DNA of 64,000 bases, from the NCBI RefSeq assembly GCF_021390325.1, contig NZ_JAJUWU010000008.1, forward strand, positions 207,283-271,282. The letters run 5' to 3'. Under the pieces are notes generated by a model that made no database searches, was not told where the DNA came from, and worked only from the letters and a program-made list of their open reading frames with translations. Shown one piece after another: positions 29,024-37,852 of the stretch; position 1 is the stretch's first letter, and every line of letters starts with the position of its first letter. A program made the position numbers and the translations under genes. Source of the DNA: Jiella avicenniae (GTDB lineage Bacteria > Pseudomonadota > Alphaproteobacteria > Rhizobiales > Rhizobiaceae).

Positions 29024-30151
29024 TCAACCGGTCCGAAAGCGGTTGGCCGCCTCCAGCGCCGCCTTCTGCGCGTCGGCGTCGAGGCCGCGGAAGAAATCGT
29101 CGAGGACGGCGTCGCTGTTCTTCATCCGCTTGGCGAGAACCGCCCATTTCGCCGCCGCCGCAAGGTCCGGTTCGGTGCCGATCCCGTCCTTGTAGAGATG
29201 GGCGACGCGGTTGATGGCGATCGCGTTGCCGAGGTCGGCGGCGTACCTGAGGAAGCGGAAGCCTTCCTCGGGCTTGGCCGGCCCGCCCTTGCCGTTGATC
29301 AGCCAGATCCCGTATTCGATCTGGGCGATCGTGAAGCCGTTCAGCGCCGCGGCGTGCAGGAAGGCCCGCGCCCTGGCGGGGTCGGCGGTGACGCCCCGGC
29401 CGTTCGCATAGAGCTGCGACATTGCATATTGCGCCTCGGCCACGCCGGCGCTGGCGGCCTTTTGGAAATAGCGGGCCGCCTCGGCGAAGCCGCCGGCCGG
29501 CGAGGTCTCGATCAGCATCTGGGCGAAGTTGTATTCGGCGAGCGGCAGCCCCGCCTCGGCCGCCGCCTTCATCAGGTCGCGCGCCTGCGCCTCGTCCTGT
29601 TTGACCGCCGAGCCCTCGATCAGCATCATCGCATAGCGGAACTGCGCCTCGGAATTGCCGGCGCTCGCCGCCGCCTTGTACCAGCGCGCCGCCTCCTTGG
29701 GGTTGCGCTTGACGCCGAGCCCGCGCGAATAGATCTCGCCGAGCAGGGTCTGCGCCGCCGGGTCGCCGAGATTGGCGAGCGGCTCGGCGAGCTCGACGGC
29801 GGTCAGGTAGTAGCCGCGCTGGAAGGCACCGTAGGCGAGATCGGTCTTCGTCGGCCCCGGTGCGGCCTTCGCCGCGTCGCCGGCCGGAGCCTCGACGGGA
29901 TCCTTCGAACCTCCCGCGGCATCGCTCGCCTCGCCGGTCTGTGCGGTGCGCCTGCCACTGCCCTCGGCCTCTCCCCGCTCGGGCCGTTCTAAGGGCGTCG
30001 CAACGGCATCACCGGCCGCATGGGCCACCGGCAGCCCTGCCCCGCCGCCGGCAAGGACCACCGCGAGAAGGCCGGCCGCGGCGAGCCCGACAGAGCGACG
30101 CTTCGGTCCCTCCTCGCGGCCTGCCGGGCTTGTCCTCGCCGCGCTCATCAT
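29024..30151 (-). CDS. Exported Sel1-like repeat protein
   Basis: Scaffold-type protein, possibly in the periplasm. The 375-residue product has a basic start and a hydrophobic signal region at about 20-45 (VGLAAAGLLAVVLAGGG). A low-complexity linker follows to about residue 100. Then come at least six Sel1 repeats of about 36 residues with the pattern AxxxLGxxYxxGxGVxxDxxxAxxWYxxAAxxG, for example AAQTLLGEIYSRGLGVKRN. Its ATG overlaps the stop of the ThiE-like gene (ATGA), so the two are translationally coupled. The partner is unknown. Confidence 0.85.
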   Translation of the reverse strand: MMSAARTSPAGREEGPKRRSVGLAAAGLLAVVLAGGGAGLPVAHAAGDAVATPLERPERGEAEGSGRRTAQTGEASDAAGGSKDPVEAPAGDAAKAAPGPTKTDLAYGAFQRGYYLTAVELAEPLANLGDPAAQTLLGEIYSRGLGVKRNPKEAARWYKAAASAGNSEAQFRYAMMLIEGSAVKQDEAQARDLMKAAAEAGLPLAEYNFAQMLIETSPAGGFAEAARYFQKAASAGVAEAQYAMSQLYANGRGVTADPARARAFLHAAALNGFTIAQIEYGIWLINGKGGPAKPEEGFRFLRYAADLGNAIAINRVAHLYKDGIGTEPDLAAAAKWAVLAKRMKNSDAVLDDFFRGLDADAQKAALEAANRFRTG

Positions 30152-30801
30152 TGCGAGATCCGTTCGAAGAAGGCGTCGAACGTCGCGTTGGCGGTCCGGA
30201 CGGCAGCCTCGGGATCGGCCTCGGCGCCGAACACGGCGCGCGACAGGGCGACGAACTCGGCCCCCGTTTCCGCCGCCGCATCGAGCGTCGCGAGGTCGCT
30301 GCCGCCGAGGAGGATGCACGGGATCTCGACGATCTCCGCCCACCATTCGGCCAGCGCCAGGCTCTTCGGATGGGGGGCTGCCTCCGCATCGCCGCCGAAG
30401 CGGCCGAACATCAGGTAGTCGGGCATGCGCTCGCCGGCCTCCAGCGCCTCGTGCCGGGTCTCGAAGCCCGACGCGCCGACGATCAGGCGCGGCTGGTGCC
30501 GCGAGACGGCTTCGCCGAGGGCCTCGAGGTCGCCGTCCGAAAGGTGCAGGCCGTCGGCCTTCGCCCGCCCGGCAGCGCGCGTGTCGTCGACGACGATCGC
30601 CGCGGCGCCGGCCGCCTGGATCAGCGGCACGAGCCTTTCGGCGAAGGCCTGGAACGCGGCAGCGTCGCGGCCGGCCGGATCGATCAGCACGGAGGCGACG
30701 TCGCCGCCAGCGAGCGCGGCGCGCGTCTTCGTTTCGGCGTCGGCGTCGGTGAGCGGTGTCGTGACGAGCACGAGCCGGGGGCGGATGGGATCGGAAATCA
30801 T
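30148..30801 (-). CDS. ThiE/TenI-like TIM-barrel protein
   Basis: Resembles thiamine-phosphate synthase, which couples the pyrimidine and thiazole parts of thiamine. The 217-residue protein has ADGLHLSDGD (where ThiE has ADGVHLGQ), YLMFGRFGG, and a final IPCILLGGSDLATL with a Gly-rich phosphate loop. The N-terminal segment PRLVLVTTP matches ThiE strand 1. Many Rhizobiales carry a second ThiE-like protein of unknown role, and this one sits apart from other thi genes. The ATG at 30801 was chosen since the longer frame to 30930 begins in an arginine-rich stretch. Confidence 0.75.
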   Translation of the reverse strand: MISDPIRPRLVLVTTPLTDADAETKTRAALAGGDVASVLIDPAGRDAAAFQAFAERLVPLIQAAGAAAIVVDDTRAAGRAKADGLHLSDGDLEALGEAVSRHQPRLIVGASGFETRHEALEAGERMPDYLMFGRFGGDAEAAPHPKSLALAEWWAEIVEIPCILLGGSDLATLDAAAETGAEFVALSRAVFGAEADPEAAVRTANATFDAFFERISQ

Positions 30802-31104
30802 GGTGTCTCGTCGATACTCCAGTCGGACGGGAGTGTGAAGGCCGCCCGCGACGGCCTTGCCCGCCGCGAGCGGACGCCGCGGCGCACTCTCGACGTTCGA
30901 CCGCCGGCCGCGCCGCCGAATAAAGTTCATGCAAAGAATGAAATAACAACGGCAGTGAACCGATAACGTTTGCTTTTATTGGCTTCGACATGCGTGGCCG
31001 ACGCGCCGCGGGAAAGGCAGGCTTCGCATCCGGGTTGCGGACCGCTCTTGCGCAGAAATGGCCGCGAGCCTAAGGCGGTCGCAGGAGAAGGACCTCGCGT
31101 TTCC

Positions 31105-31860
31105 GTGATCACCGACCCGTTGTTCTATGTCGTCGCCATTCCGGCGGTGGTCCTGATCGGCCTGTCGAAGGGCGGCTTCGGCGGCACCGGGGCGCTGGTC
31201 GGCGTCCCTCTGATGGCGATCGCCGTCGATCCGGTCACGGCCGCCGGCGTGCTCCTGCCGATCCTCGTGGTGATGGACGTGATCGGCCTCTACGCCTGGC
31301 GCGGCCGCTTCGATCGCGGCGTCGTCCTGACCATGCTGCCGGCGGCGGCGCTCGGCGTCCTCGCCGGCTATCTCACCGCCAGTTCGGTTTCCGAGGACGC
31401 CATCCGGGCGATGATCGGCCTTCTGGCACTGTGGTTCCTCGCCAACTGGCTCCTCGGCCAGCGGCAGGCCCGCGCCGCTCGGCCCCAGCAGCCGCTGAAG
31501 GGCGCCTTCTGGGGAGCGGCCGCCGGCTTCGCCAGCTTCGTCAGCCATGCCGGCGGACCGCCCTTCCAGGTGTACGTTGTCCCCTTGCGGATCGCGCCGC
31601 AGGTCTTCGCCGGCACGTCGGTGATCTTCTTCGCCGCCGTCAACGCCATGAAGCTGATACCCTATTTCCTGCTCGGCCAGTTCTCCCACGAAAACCTCGC
31701 CACCTCCGCCGCGCTGCTGCCGATCGCCCCCGTCGCGACGCTGGCCGGCGTCTGGCTGGTCAGGAGAACGGACACCGGCCTGTTTTATCGCATCATCTAC
31801 TGGCTGCTGCTGCCGATCGGGCTGAAACTCGTCTATGACGGTGTGACGGCGCTGCTCTGA
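31105..31860 (+). CDS. TauE/SafE-family anion exporter
   Basis: Multi-span membrane protein of the sulfite exporter TauE/SafE family, substrate unproven. From a GTG at 31105 it has 251 residues, with eight predicted spans. The first repeat is IPAVVLIGLSKGGFGGTGALVG and the second FWGAAAGFASFVSHAGGPP, the conserved inverted-repeat motifs of the family. A GGAGAAGGA site is 13 bases upstream, so the exact start is less certain. The upstream 170 bases are AT-rich and must hold the promoter. It is 59 bases before the acyl-CoA synthetase gene. Confidence 0.9.
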   Translation: MITDPLFYVVAIPAVVLIGLSKGGFGGTGALVGVPLMAIAVDPVTAAGVLLPILVVMDVIGLYAWRGRFDRGVVLTMLPAAALGVLAGYLTASSVSEDAIRAMIGLLALWFLANWLLGQRQARAARPQQPLKGAFWGAAAGFASFVSHAGGPPFQVYVVPLRIAPQVFAGTSVIFFAAVNAMKLIPYFLLGQFSHENLATSAALLPIAPVATLAGVWLVRRTDTGLFYRIIYWLLLPIGLKLVYDGVTALL

Positions 31861-31919
31861 GGGTGCGCCATGGGAGCGAAGTCGGCAGAGACCGACGGAC
31901 GGGACGACGGGAGGACCTG

Positions 31920-33554
31920 ATGGGCATCTATGACGAACATCTCGATCGCAACGCTGCGAACTACCAACCGCTGACGCCTCTCAGCCATCTGTCCCGGGCC
32001 GCGCAGATCCATCCCGAGCGCATCGCCATCGTCCACGGCTCGCTGCGCCGCAGCTATCGGGAGTTCTACGCCCGCTCCCGCCGGCTCGCCTCGGCGCTGT
32101 CGCGGCGGGGAATCGGCCGCGGCGACACGGTCGCGGTGATGCTCTCCAACACGCCGGCGATGCTCGAGGCCCATCACGGCGTGCCGATGGCCGGCGCCGT
32201 CCTCCTGTCGATCAACACCCGCCTCGACGCCGAGATCATCGCCTTCCAGCTCGACCATTCCGAAGCGAAGGTCGTCGTCGTCGATCGCGAGTTCTCCGCC
32301 GTCATGGCCGCGGCGCTGGAGAAGGCGCGCGTTTCGCCCCTCGTCGTCGACTACGACGATCCGGACTTTCCCGAAGACGCGCCGGCGAAGAAGGGCGACG
32401 CGATCGGCAGCCTGGAGTGGGAGGCTCTGCTGGCCGAGGGCGATCCGGAGTTCGACTGGCAGATGCCGGGCGAGGAGTGGGACGCGATCTCGCTGAACTA
32501 CACCTCCGGCACCACCGGCAATCCGAAGGGCGTCGTCTACCACCATCGCGGCGCCGCGCTGATGGGCTATGCCAACATCGTCGCGGCGGGCATGACCGGC
32601 CATCCGGTCTATCTCTGGACCCTGCCGATGTTCCACTGCAACGGCTGGTGCTTTCCCTGGACGCTGGCTCTGCAGGCCGGCACCCATGTGTGCCTCAGAT
32701 GGGTTCGGCCGAAGGCGATGTACGACGCCATCGCCGACCATGGCGTGACGCATCTGTGCGGCGCGCCGATCGTCATGGCGACGCTGGTGAACGCCGAGGA
32801 GAGCGACAAGCGCGACTTCAGCCACATCGTCACCTTCAACACGGCCGCGGCTCCGCCGCCCCAGTCGGTGCTGGCCGGGATGCGCGAGGCCGGTTTCGCG
32901 GTCAATCATCTCTACGGCCTGACCGAGACCTACGGCCCGGCAGTGGTCAACGCCTGGAAGGCGGAATGGGACGAACTCGACGGGCCGGCCCAGGCGGCGA
33001 GGAAGGCCCGCCAGGGGGTGCGCTATCCGGCGCTCGAGGATCTCGCGGTGATGGACGCCGAGACGATGCAGAGGGTGCCGGCCGACGGCGAGACCATCGG
33101 CGAGGTGATGTTCCGCGGCAATATCGTCATGCGCGGCTATCTGAAGAACCCCGAGGCCTCGGCCGAGGCGTTTCGCGGCGGCTGGTTCCATTCCGGCGAT
33201 CTCGGCGTCTGCCACGAGGACGGCTACATCGAGCTGAAGGACCGGGCGAAGGACATCATCATCTCCGGCGGTGAGAACATCTCCTCGATCGAGGTGGAGA
33301 ACGCCCTCTACCAGCATCCGGCGGTGCAGACGGCGGCGGTGGTGGCCAGGCACGACGAGAAATGGGGCGAAGTTCCCCTCGCCTTCGTCGAACTGAAGCC
33401 CGGCCGCAAGGCCACCGAGGAAGAGCTGATCGCCCACTGCCGGGAAAAGCTCGCCCGCTTCAAATGCCCGAAGGAGATCCGCTTTGCCGAGGTGCCGAAG
33501 ACCTCGACCGGCAAGATCCAGAAATATGTCTTGCGGAAGATGACCGGCGAGTGA
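31920..33554 (+). CDS. Acyl-CoA synthetase (AMP-binding family, DmdB/medium-chain-like)
   Basis: Activates a carboxylic acid to its CoA thioester via an acyl-adenylate. The 544-residue protein has the P-loop motif YTSGTTGNPKGVVYHHRG, the A5-type motif NHLYGLTETYGP, the A7 region GWFHSGDLG, the hinge DRAKDIIISGGENISS, and the C-terminal catalytic Lys in TSTGKIQKYVLRK. The closest family pattern is that of methylmercaptopropionate- and medium-chain acyl-CoA ligases; the exact substrate cannot be told. The ATG at 31920 follows a GGGAGGACC ribosome site. Downstream is a terminator. Confidence 0.93.
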   Translation: MGIYDEHLDRNAANYQPLTPLSHLSRAAQIHPERIAIVHGSLRRSYREFYARSRRLASALSRRGIGRGDTVAVMLSNTPAMLEAHHGVPMAGAVLLSINTRLDAEIIAFQLDHSEAKVVVVDREFSAVMAAALEKARVSPLVVDYDDPDFPEDAPAKKGDAIGSLEWEALLAEGDPEFDWQMPGEEWDAISLNYTSGTTGNPKGVVYHHRGAALMGYANIVAAGMTGHPVYLWTLPMFHCNGWCFPWTLALQAGTHVCLRWVRPKAMYDAIADHGVTHLCGAPIVMATLVNAEESDKRDFSHIVTFNTAAAPPPQSVLAGMREAGFAVNHLYGLTETYGPAVVNAWKAEWDELDGPAQAARKARQGVRYPALEDLAVMDAETMQRVPADGETIGEVMFRGNIVMRGYLKNPEASAEAFRGGWFHSGDLGVCHEDGYIELKDRAKDIIISGGENISSIEVENALYQHPAVQTAAVVARHDEKWGEVPLAFVELKPGRKATEEELIAHCREKLARFKCPKEIRFAEVPKTSTGKIQKYVLRKMTGE

Positions 33555-33573
33555 TCCGGCCGCGAGCCGGGGG

Positions 33574-33600
33574 CAAAAAAAATGGGCCCCGAAGGACCCC
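33574..33600 (-). terminator. Terminator after the DUF465 gene
   Basis: Stem of GGGTCC pairing with GGGCCC (one G-U) at 33584-33599, followed on the minus strand by eight T at 33575-33582. It lies about 85 bases beyond the minus-strand DUF465 gene and faces the end of the acyl-CoA synthetase gene. Confidence 0.75.
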
Positions 33601-33606
33601 CGCGAT

Positions 33607-33632
33607 CCGAACGTGGCTGGCGCCACGTTCGG
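33607..33632. repeat. Perfect hairpin between convergent genes
   Basis: Arms of 11 bases at 33607-33617 and 33622-33632 with a four-base loop. No T run follows on either strand. It lies between the acyl-CoA synthetase and a DUF465 gene and may add to termination. Confidence 0.55.
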
Positions 33633-33684
33633 CAGTACGGTCGCCGGGCCGCCGTTCGCGCGTCCCCTCGACCGTTTTTCCCGA

Positions 33685-33861
33685 CTAGTGCTCTTCGCGC
33701 CTCAGCCGCTCGATCTCCTCCTTGAGCTTCAGCTTCTTGCGCTTCATCTCCCCGAGTTCCGCATCGCTCATGGCTGGCTTCGAGACCATCGCTGCCGTAA
33801 TCTCCTGATCGAGGGCAGAATGGCGCTGCTCCAGCGTCGTGATGTGGGTGTTCAAGGACAT
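33685..33861 (-). CDS. DUF465 (YdcH-like) small protein
   Basis: 58-residue cytoplasmic protein of a family with unknown function, probably an all-helical coiled coil. It reads MSLNTHITTLEQRHSALD at the start and MKRKKLKLKEEIERLRR near the end, the lysine-rich K-x-x-L-K-x-E-I segment typical of DUF465. A GGGAG site lies 6 bases before the ATG at 33861. A second DUF465 gene is divergent, beginning 215 bases away. Confidence 0.88.
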   Translation of the reverse strand: MSLNTHITTLEQRHSALDQEITAAMVSKPAMSDAELGEMKRKKLKLKEEIERLRREEH

Positions 33862-34075
33862 GGGCATCTCCCTTCGAGGGTTGGGGTCCGGCACGCCAAA
33901 CTTCAGCCGTGACTGAAACCCGGCGAGCGTGTCATAGAACTTTGGTACTGTCGAACGAGGAAGCAAGATTCCGCCGGGTCACGCACTTGGTCGGTTTACA
34001 AATCGTGACGGTGTGGCAAGAGCTTCCTCGCGGGAGCCGTTCGGCCCCGCGACGAAGTGTCTCGAAAGGAAACAG

Positions 34076-34279
34076 ATGGGGGAACAGGAGCAGGCGGGCC
34101 TCAGGCTCGAAGTGGCGAGGCTGCGCCAGGAACATGCGGATTTCGATGCGGCGGTCAACGCGATGGAAGCGATGGGTTGCGACCGCCTGCGCGTGCAGCG
34201 CATGAAGAAGAAGAAGCTCGCCATCAAGGACCGGCTGCAGGACCTCGAGGATCAGATCATTCCGGACATCATCGCGTGA
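34076..34279 (+). CDS. DUF465 (YdcH-like) small protein, second copy
   Basis: 67-residue helical protein. It contains [16 protein letters not shown] and [18 protein letters not shown], the same signature as the divergent copy. The ATG at 34076 follows an AAAGGA ribosome site. Its TGA stop overlaps a GTG in frame with purE (GTGA), so it leads the purEK operon and is probably translationally linked to it. Confidence 0.88.
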   Translation: MGEQEQAGLRLEVARLRQEHADFDAAVNAMEAMGCDRLRVQRMKKKKLAIKDRLQDLEDQIIPDIIA

Positions 34280-34281
34280 GC

Positions 34282-34776
34282 ATGGCTTCCACCACCCCCG
34301 TCGCGATCATCATGGGCAGCCAGTCGGACTGGCCGGTGATGAAGAATGCCGCCGAGACGCTGGAACGGCTCGGCATCGGCCATCAGGCCCGCATCGTCTC
34401 GGCCCACCGGACGCCCGAGCGGCTCTATCGCTTCGCCGCGGGCGCGCGCGCGGAAGGCTTCAGGGTGATCATCGCCGGGGCCGGCGGCGCGGCTCACCTG
34501 CCCGGCATGACCGCGGCGATGACGCCGCTGCCGGTGTTCGGCGTGCCGGTGGAAAGCCGGGCTCTCTCCGGCAAGGACAGCCTCCTCTCGATCGTCCAGA
34601 TGCCGGCCGGCATCCCGGTCGGAACGCTGGCCATCGGCCGGGCCGGCGCGGTCAACGCGGCGCTGCTCGCGGCCTCGGTCCTGGCGCTGTCGGACGAAGC
34701 GCTGGCCGAAAGACTCGATGCCTATCGCGCCGCCCAGACCGCTGCGGTCGAAGAGACGCCGAGGGACGAGCCGTGA
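34282..34776 (+). CDS. purE: N5-carboxyaminoimidazole ribonucleotide mutase
   Basis: Converts N5-CAIR to CAIR in purine synthesis, following PurK. The 164-residue protein has [26 protein letters not shown] and [14 protein letters not shown], the class I PurE signature, and the tail [15 protein letters not shown]. The ATG at 34282 is used; a GTG at 34276 overlapping the DUF465 stop would add two residues. The downstream purK GTG overlaps its stop. Confidence 0.97.
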   Translation: MASTTPVAIIMGSQSDWPVMKNAAETLERLGIGHQARIVSAHRTPERLYRFAAGARAEGFRVIIAGAGGAAHLPGMTAAMTPLPVFGVPVESRALSGKDSLLSIVQMPAGIPVGTLAIGRAGAVNAALLAASVLALSDEALAERLDAYRAAQTAAVEETPRDEP

Positions 34777-35861
34777 GCCCATTGCCGCTGAAGCCGGGCT
34801 CCACCATCGGCATCGTCGGCGGAGGCCAGCTCGGCCGCATGCTGGCGATGGCCGCCGCACGGTTCGGCTACAAGATCGCCGTACTCGATCCCGATTCGGC
34901 CTGCCCGGCGAGTCAGGTCGCGAACACCACCGTCGTCGGCCCCTATGACGACGAGGCCTGCCTGAAACGCCTCGCCTCGCTGTCGGACGTCGTCACCTAC
35001 GAATTCGAGAACGTCGCCGTCGAGCCGCTGCGGCAGGCCCTCGGGCAGACGCCGCTCTTCCCTTCCGCCGAGGCGCTCGAAGTCTCCCAGGACCGGGTGG
35101 TCGAGAAGGCGTTTCTCAACGGCATCGGCGTCGCCACCGCCGAGTGGCGGGCGATCGACAGGGCCGACGAGCTCGGTCACGCCCTCCTCGACCTCGGCGG
35201 AGACTGCATCCTGAAGACCCGGCGCTTCGGCTACGACGGCAAGGGCCAGGCCCGGATCAGCGCAGAGACCACCTTCACGGACGCCTTCGAAGCGATCGGC
35301 AGCGTTCCAGCCATCCTCGAAAAGAAGGTGCCCTTCAGCTTCGAGATGTCGGTCGTCGCCGCCCGCGGCCGCAGCGGCGAGATCGCCGCCTTCGATCCGG
35401 CCGAGAACGTCCACAGCCTCGGCATCCTGAAGACGTCGACGGTGCCGGGGAAGGTCACGCCGGCGCTCGCCGAGGCCGCCGGCGAGATCGCCGCGACGAT
35501 CCTGGCGAAGCTCGACTATGTCGGCGTCATCGGCGTCGAGTTCTTCGTCTCCCGGGACGGCGCGCTGCTCGTCAACGAGATCGCGCCCCGGGTCCACAAT
35601 TCCGGGCACTGGACCGAGGCCGCCTGCCTCGCCTCGCAGTTCGAGCAGCATGTGCGCGCCGTCGCCGGCCTGCCGCTGGCAAGCCCCGAGCGCCACTTCG
35701 ACTGCGTGATGGAAAACCTCATCGGCGACGACGTCGGCCGCTTCGCCGGCCTCGTCGCCGAACCGCGCAGCCTGCTCCACCTCTACGGCAAGGCGGAGGC
35801 ACGCCGCGGCCGCAAGATGGGCCACGTCACCCGCGTCACGCCCCGCGCCGACCGGGCGTGA
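34773..35861 (+). CDS. purK: 5-(carboxyamino)imidazole ribonucleotide synthase
   Basis: ATP-grasp enzyme that carboxylates AIR with bicarbonate, feeding PurE. The 362-residue protein opens with [16 protein letters not shown], contains [15 protein letters not shown] (ATP-grasp lysines) and [14 protein letters not shown] with the metal ligands. It starts with GTG at 34773, overlapping the purE stop by four bases. A short hairpin follows 65 bases past the stop. The operon is DUF465-purE-purK. Confidence 0.97.
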   Translation: MSPLPLKPGSTIGIVGGGQLGRMLAMAAARFGYKIAVLDPDSACPASQVANTTVVGPYDDEACLKRLASLSDVVTYEFENVAVEPLRQALGQTPLFPSAEALEVSQDRVVEKAFLNGIGVATAEWRAIDRADELGHALLDLGGDCILKTRRFGYDGKGQARISAETTFTDAFEAIGSVPAILEKKVPFSFEMSVVAARGRSGEIAAFDPAENVHSLGILKTSTVPGKVTPALAEAAGEIAATILAKLDYVGVIGVEFFVSRDGALLVNEIAPRVHNSGHWTEAACLASQFEQHVRAVAGLPLASPERHFDCVMENLIGDDVGRFAGLVAEPRSLLHLYGKAEARRGRKMGHVTRVTPRADRA

Positions 35862-35886
35862 CGGCGCGAAATGCGGTCGGTCGAGA

Positions 35887-35915
35887 TTGACAACCCGCCG
35901 TCTTCTGGCTATCTC
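35887..35915 (+). promoter_or_regulatory. Sigma-70-type promoter ahead of rpmJ
   Basis: TTGACA at 35887-35892, 17-base spacer, TATCTC at 35910-35915, a near-ideal housekeeping promoter. Transcription would begin around 35922, about 85 bases upstream of the rpmJ ATG. It lies just beyond the purK stop. Confidence 0.7.
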
Positions 35916-35926
35916 GCATCCATCCT

Positions 35927-35951
35927 GGCGCACCCCGAACGGTGCGCCTTT
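35927..35951 (+). terminator. Hairpin after purK / at the rpmJ leader start
   Basis: Eight-base arms at 35927-35934 and 35941-35948, loop of six, then TTT. It could terminate purEK transcripts. It would also form the first bases of a transcript from the 35887 promoter, an unusual position. Confidence 0.55.
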
Positions 35952-35976
35952 CATCATGCGGCGGAGCGGAAGGACC

Positions 35977-35994
35977 CGATCGTCGCGACGATCG
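35977..35994. repeat. 18-base perfect palindrome upstream of rpmJ
   Basis: CGATCGTCG followed by its exact complement, 13 bases ahead of the rpmJ start codon. It may fold in the leader RNA or bind a dimeric regulator. No family match is claimed. Confidence 0.5.
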
Positions 35995-36007
35995 ATCCGG
36001 TGAAGTC

Positions 36008-36133
36008 ATGAAGATCAAGAATTCCCTGAAGGCCCTCAAGTCCCGCCATCGCGCCAACCGCATGGTTCGCCGCAAGGGGCGCATCTACATCATCAACAAG
36101 GAAGCGCCGCGCTTCAAGGCCCGCCAGGGCTGA
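36008..36133 (+). CDS. rpmJ: 50S ribosomal protein L36
   Basis: Smallest large-subunit protein. The 41-residue product reads [19 protein letters not shown], then [20 protein letters not shown], the Cys-free type of L36 that does not bind zinc. The ATG at 36008 has a GGTGAAG site. A strong sigma-70 promoter and two hairpins lie upstream, and a good terminator follows, so it is a single-gene unit. Confidence 0.97.
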   Translation: MKIKNSLKALKSRHRANRMVRRKGRIYIINKEAPRFKARQG

Positions 36134-36184
36134 AGCCGCAGCCCCGGCTCGTCGCCGGGCGCGCGAGACTTGCCAGATCTCAGA

Positions 36185-36215
36185 CCCGCCCGCGGATCCG
36201 TCCCGGGCGGGTTTT
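36185..36215 (+). terminator. rpmJ terminator
   Basis: Arms 36185-36192 and 36204-36211 are complementary, followed by TTTT at 36212-36215. It lies 51 bases past the rpmJ stop. Confidence 0.85.
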
Positions 36216-36261
36216 CGTATTTTAGACCTCACGACATCGTCGAATTGACAGCGGCAAGACG

Positions 36262-37062
36262 ATGAACGAACCTCGCCAGATGCGGATCACCTCGTCTTTC
36301 GCCGTCGCCCTGACCCTCGTCCTCGCACCGGCCGTGCCGGCCACGGCGCAGGAGAGCGCCCCGCCGATGCTGACGCCCCCGGGGGAAGGACCGGGAGACG
36401 ATGGGGCGCCCAACGTCCTTCCCCCGCCGGGTGACGAGAATTCCCCGATGATCGTCCCGCCGCCGGACGAATCGCCCGACGAGACGCCGGACGCTTTCGG
36501 CAGCGCGCCGAGCGCCGAGGACGAGCCCGATGCGGCCCCGGTCGATCAGGCCGAGGATGCGGTCAGGCCCGACGAGAGCCGCGAGGAGAAGATCGACCGG
36601 CTGTTCTCGGAACTGCGCAAGCAGCCCGACGGCGCCAAGGCCGGCCGGATCGCCGGGCGGATCGAGCGGGAATGGCGCCGGTCGGGCAGCGCCACCATCG
36701 ACCTCCTGATGCAGCGCGCGGCCACGGCGATGGGCAAGAAGGACAACGCCGCCGCGATGGACGTCCTCGACCAGACGCTGGTGCTCGATCCCGCTTATGC
36801 CGAGGCCTGGAACCGCCGCGCGACGCTGAACTTCGCGATGGACCGCTGGGGCAAATCGCTCGCCGACATCGAGCAGACCCTGGCGCGCGAGCCGCGTCAC
36901 TGGGGTGCGCTCATGGGTCTGGCGATGATCCTGGAGCGCCTCGACGAGAAGGAAAAGGCGTTCGACACCTACATGCGGGTGCTCGCCGTCTATCCGGCGC
37001 TGAAGTCCGCACAGGACGCCGCGGGCCGTCTGGCCGACGAGATCACCGGCCCGGTCATCTGA
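36262..37062 (+). CDS. Exported TPR-repeat protein
   Basis: Predicted periplasmic scaffold of unknown role. The 266-residue protein has a signal region at about residues 10-30 (SSFAVALTLVLAPAVPATAQ), an acidic Pro-rich linker of about 85 residues, and a C-terminal part of two or three TPR motifs (DVLDQTLVLDPAYAEAWNRRA; LADIEQTLAREPRHWGALMGL as two halves). The N-terminus MNEPRQMRITS leaves a second ATG at residue 7 as an alternative start. Downstream a 325-base gap precedes the next gene. Confidence 0.82.
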   Translation: MNEPRQMRITSSFAVALTLVLAPAVPATAQESAPPMLTPPGEGPGDDGAPNVLPPPGDENSPMIVPPPDESPDETPDAFGSAPSAEDEPDAAPVDQAEDAVRPDESREEKIDRLFSELRKQPDGAKAGRIAGRIEREWRRSGSATIDLLMQRAATAMGKKDNAAAMDVLDQTLVLDPAYAEAWNRRATLNFAMDRWGKSLADIEQTLAREPRHWGALMGLAMILERLDEKEKAFDTYMRVLAVYPALKSAQDAAGRLADEITGPVI

Positions 37063-37387
37063 GACCCTCCCTGCGATGGGCCGGCCGCTGCCCTCGCGCC
37101 CTTTCCCCGGACTAGGGCCGCACCGCCTCGGCTTCGTGACGCGAGGCGTCTCTCCGCGGGGCGCGCAGCGCGGCTCGGCGCCAGCGCGCAAACGCCCTCA
37201 GCGCCCCTCACGAGCCGCGAGGCAGCCATCATCGGCAGCACGGTCATGGTGCCGGGAGCGGCGCTTCGGTGGCTAAGGGATGGTAATGTTTTCGTAACGT
37301 CCCGATCGGAACGATTGCCGAAAGTGCGGATTGTCCTTCTCGAGTGACGCGCACAGACGTGTCGCAGCAACGATTGGAGGAAATATT
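37063..37387. other. Gap between two secreted-protein genes
   Basis: 325 bases without a supported gene. The last 130 bases are less GC-rich and must contain the promoter of the following gene. A GGAAC at 37310 lacks a matching CGTT-type -10, so an EcfG promoter is not claimed. Confidence 0.4.
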
Positions 37388-37852
37388 ATGAAAAAGACGA
37401 TTCTCGCCACGACGATTCTTGCATTCACCGCCGCGCCGGCGCTCGCACAGTCGAGCAATTCCGGCTCGAACGCTGGGACGAGCCAGCAGACCAAGACGAT
37501 GAACAAGTCCGGGAACGCCGGCACCACCACTTCGGGTGCGAATGCGACGTCCGGCGCGAGCAACATGTCGGCCGAGGACATGGTGGCATCCCAGAAGAAG
37601 GTCCTGAGCGCGCTGAAGTCCGCCGGTTATGAGGACGCCGCGATCATGGACGCCGCCTATCTCGTGGGGGCGACCACGCCGGACGGCGAAAGGGTCGTGA
37701 TGATGATCGATACCAGCGGTCGCGTCATGGGCTCCCAGCGTCAGACGTCCCAGAGCGGCCAGTCGGGTTCGACCGGCATGTCGTCAAACAGCGACGACAC
37801 CACGAATACCGGCTCGACCACGAACGACGGCAGCAACGCCTCGTCGAACTGA
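37388..37852 (+). CDS. Secreted Ser/Asn/Gly/Thr-rich protein
   Basis: Function unknown. The 154-residue product has a clear Sec signal (MKKTILATTILAFTAAPALAQ) cut near residue 21. A low-complexity Ser/Asn/Gly/Thr segment runs from 22 to 60. A compact central domain follows at about 62-115 (EDMVASQKKVLSALKSAGY, then GERVVMMIDTSGRVMG), which resembles a PepSY-like fold. A second low-complexity tail ends it. A TTGGAGGAAATATT site gives strong translation. The composition suggests a disordered exported protein, possibly stress- or surface-related. Confidence 0.75.
   Translation: MKKTILATTILAFTAAPALAQSSNSGSNAGTSQQTKTMNKSGNAGTTTSGANATSGASNMSAEDMVASQKKVLSALKSAGYEDAAIMDAAYLVGATTPDGERVVMMIDTSGRVMGSQRQTSQSGQSGSTGMSSNSDDTTNTGSTTNDGSNASSN

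Noticed and set aside
30802..30960. TPP riboswitch upstream of the ThiE-like gene
   Set aside because: No CUGAGA or ACCUGAUC-type elements are present on the minus strand.
37307..37340. Second EcfG promoter before the Ser/Asn-rich secreted protein
   Set aside because: GGAAC is present but no CGTT or close variant occurs at 16-17 bases.
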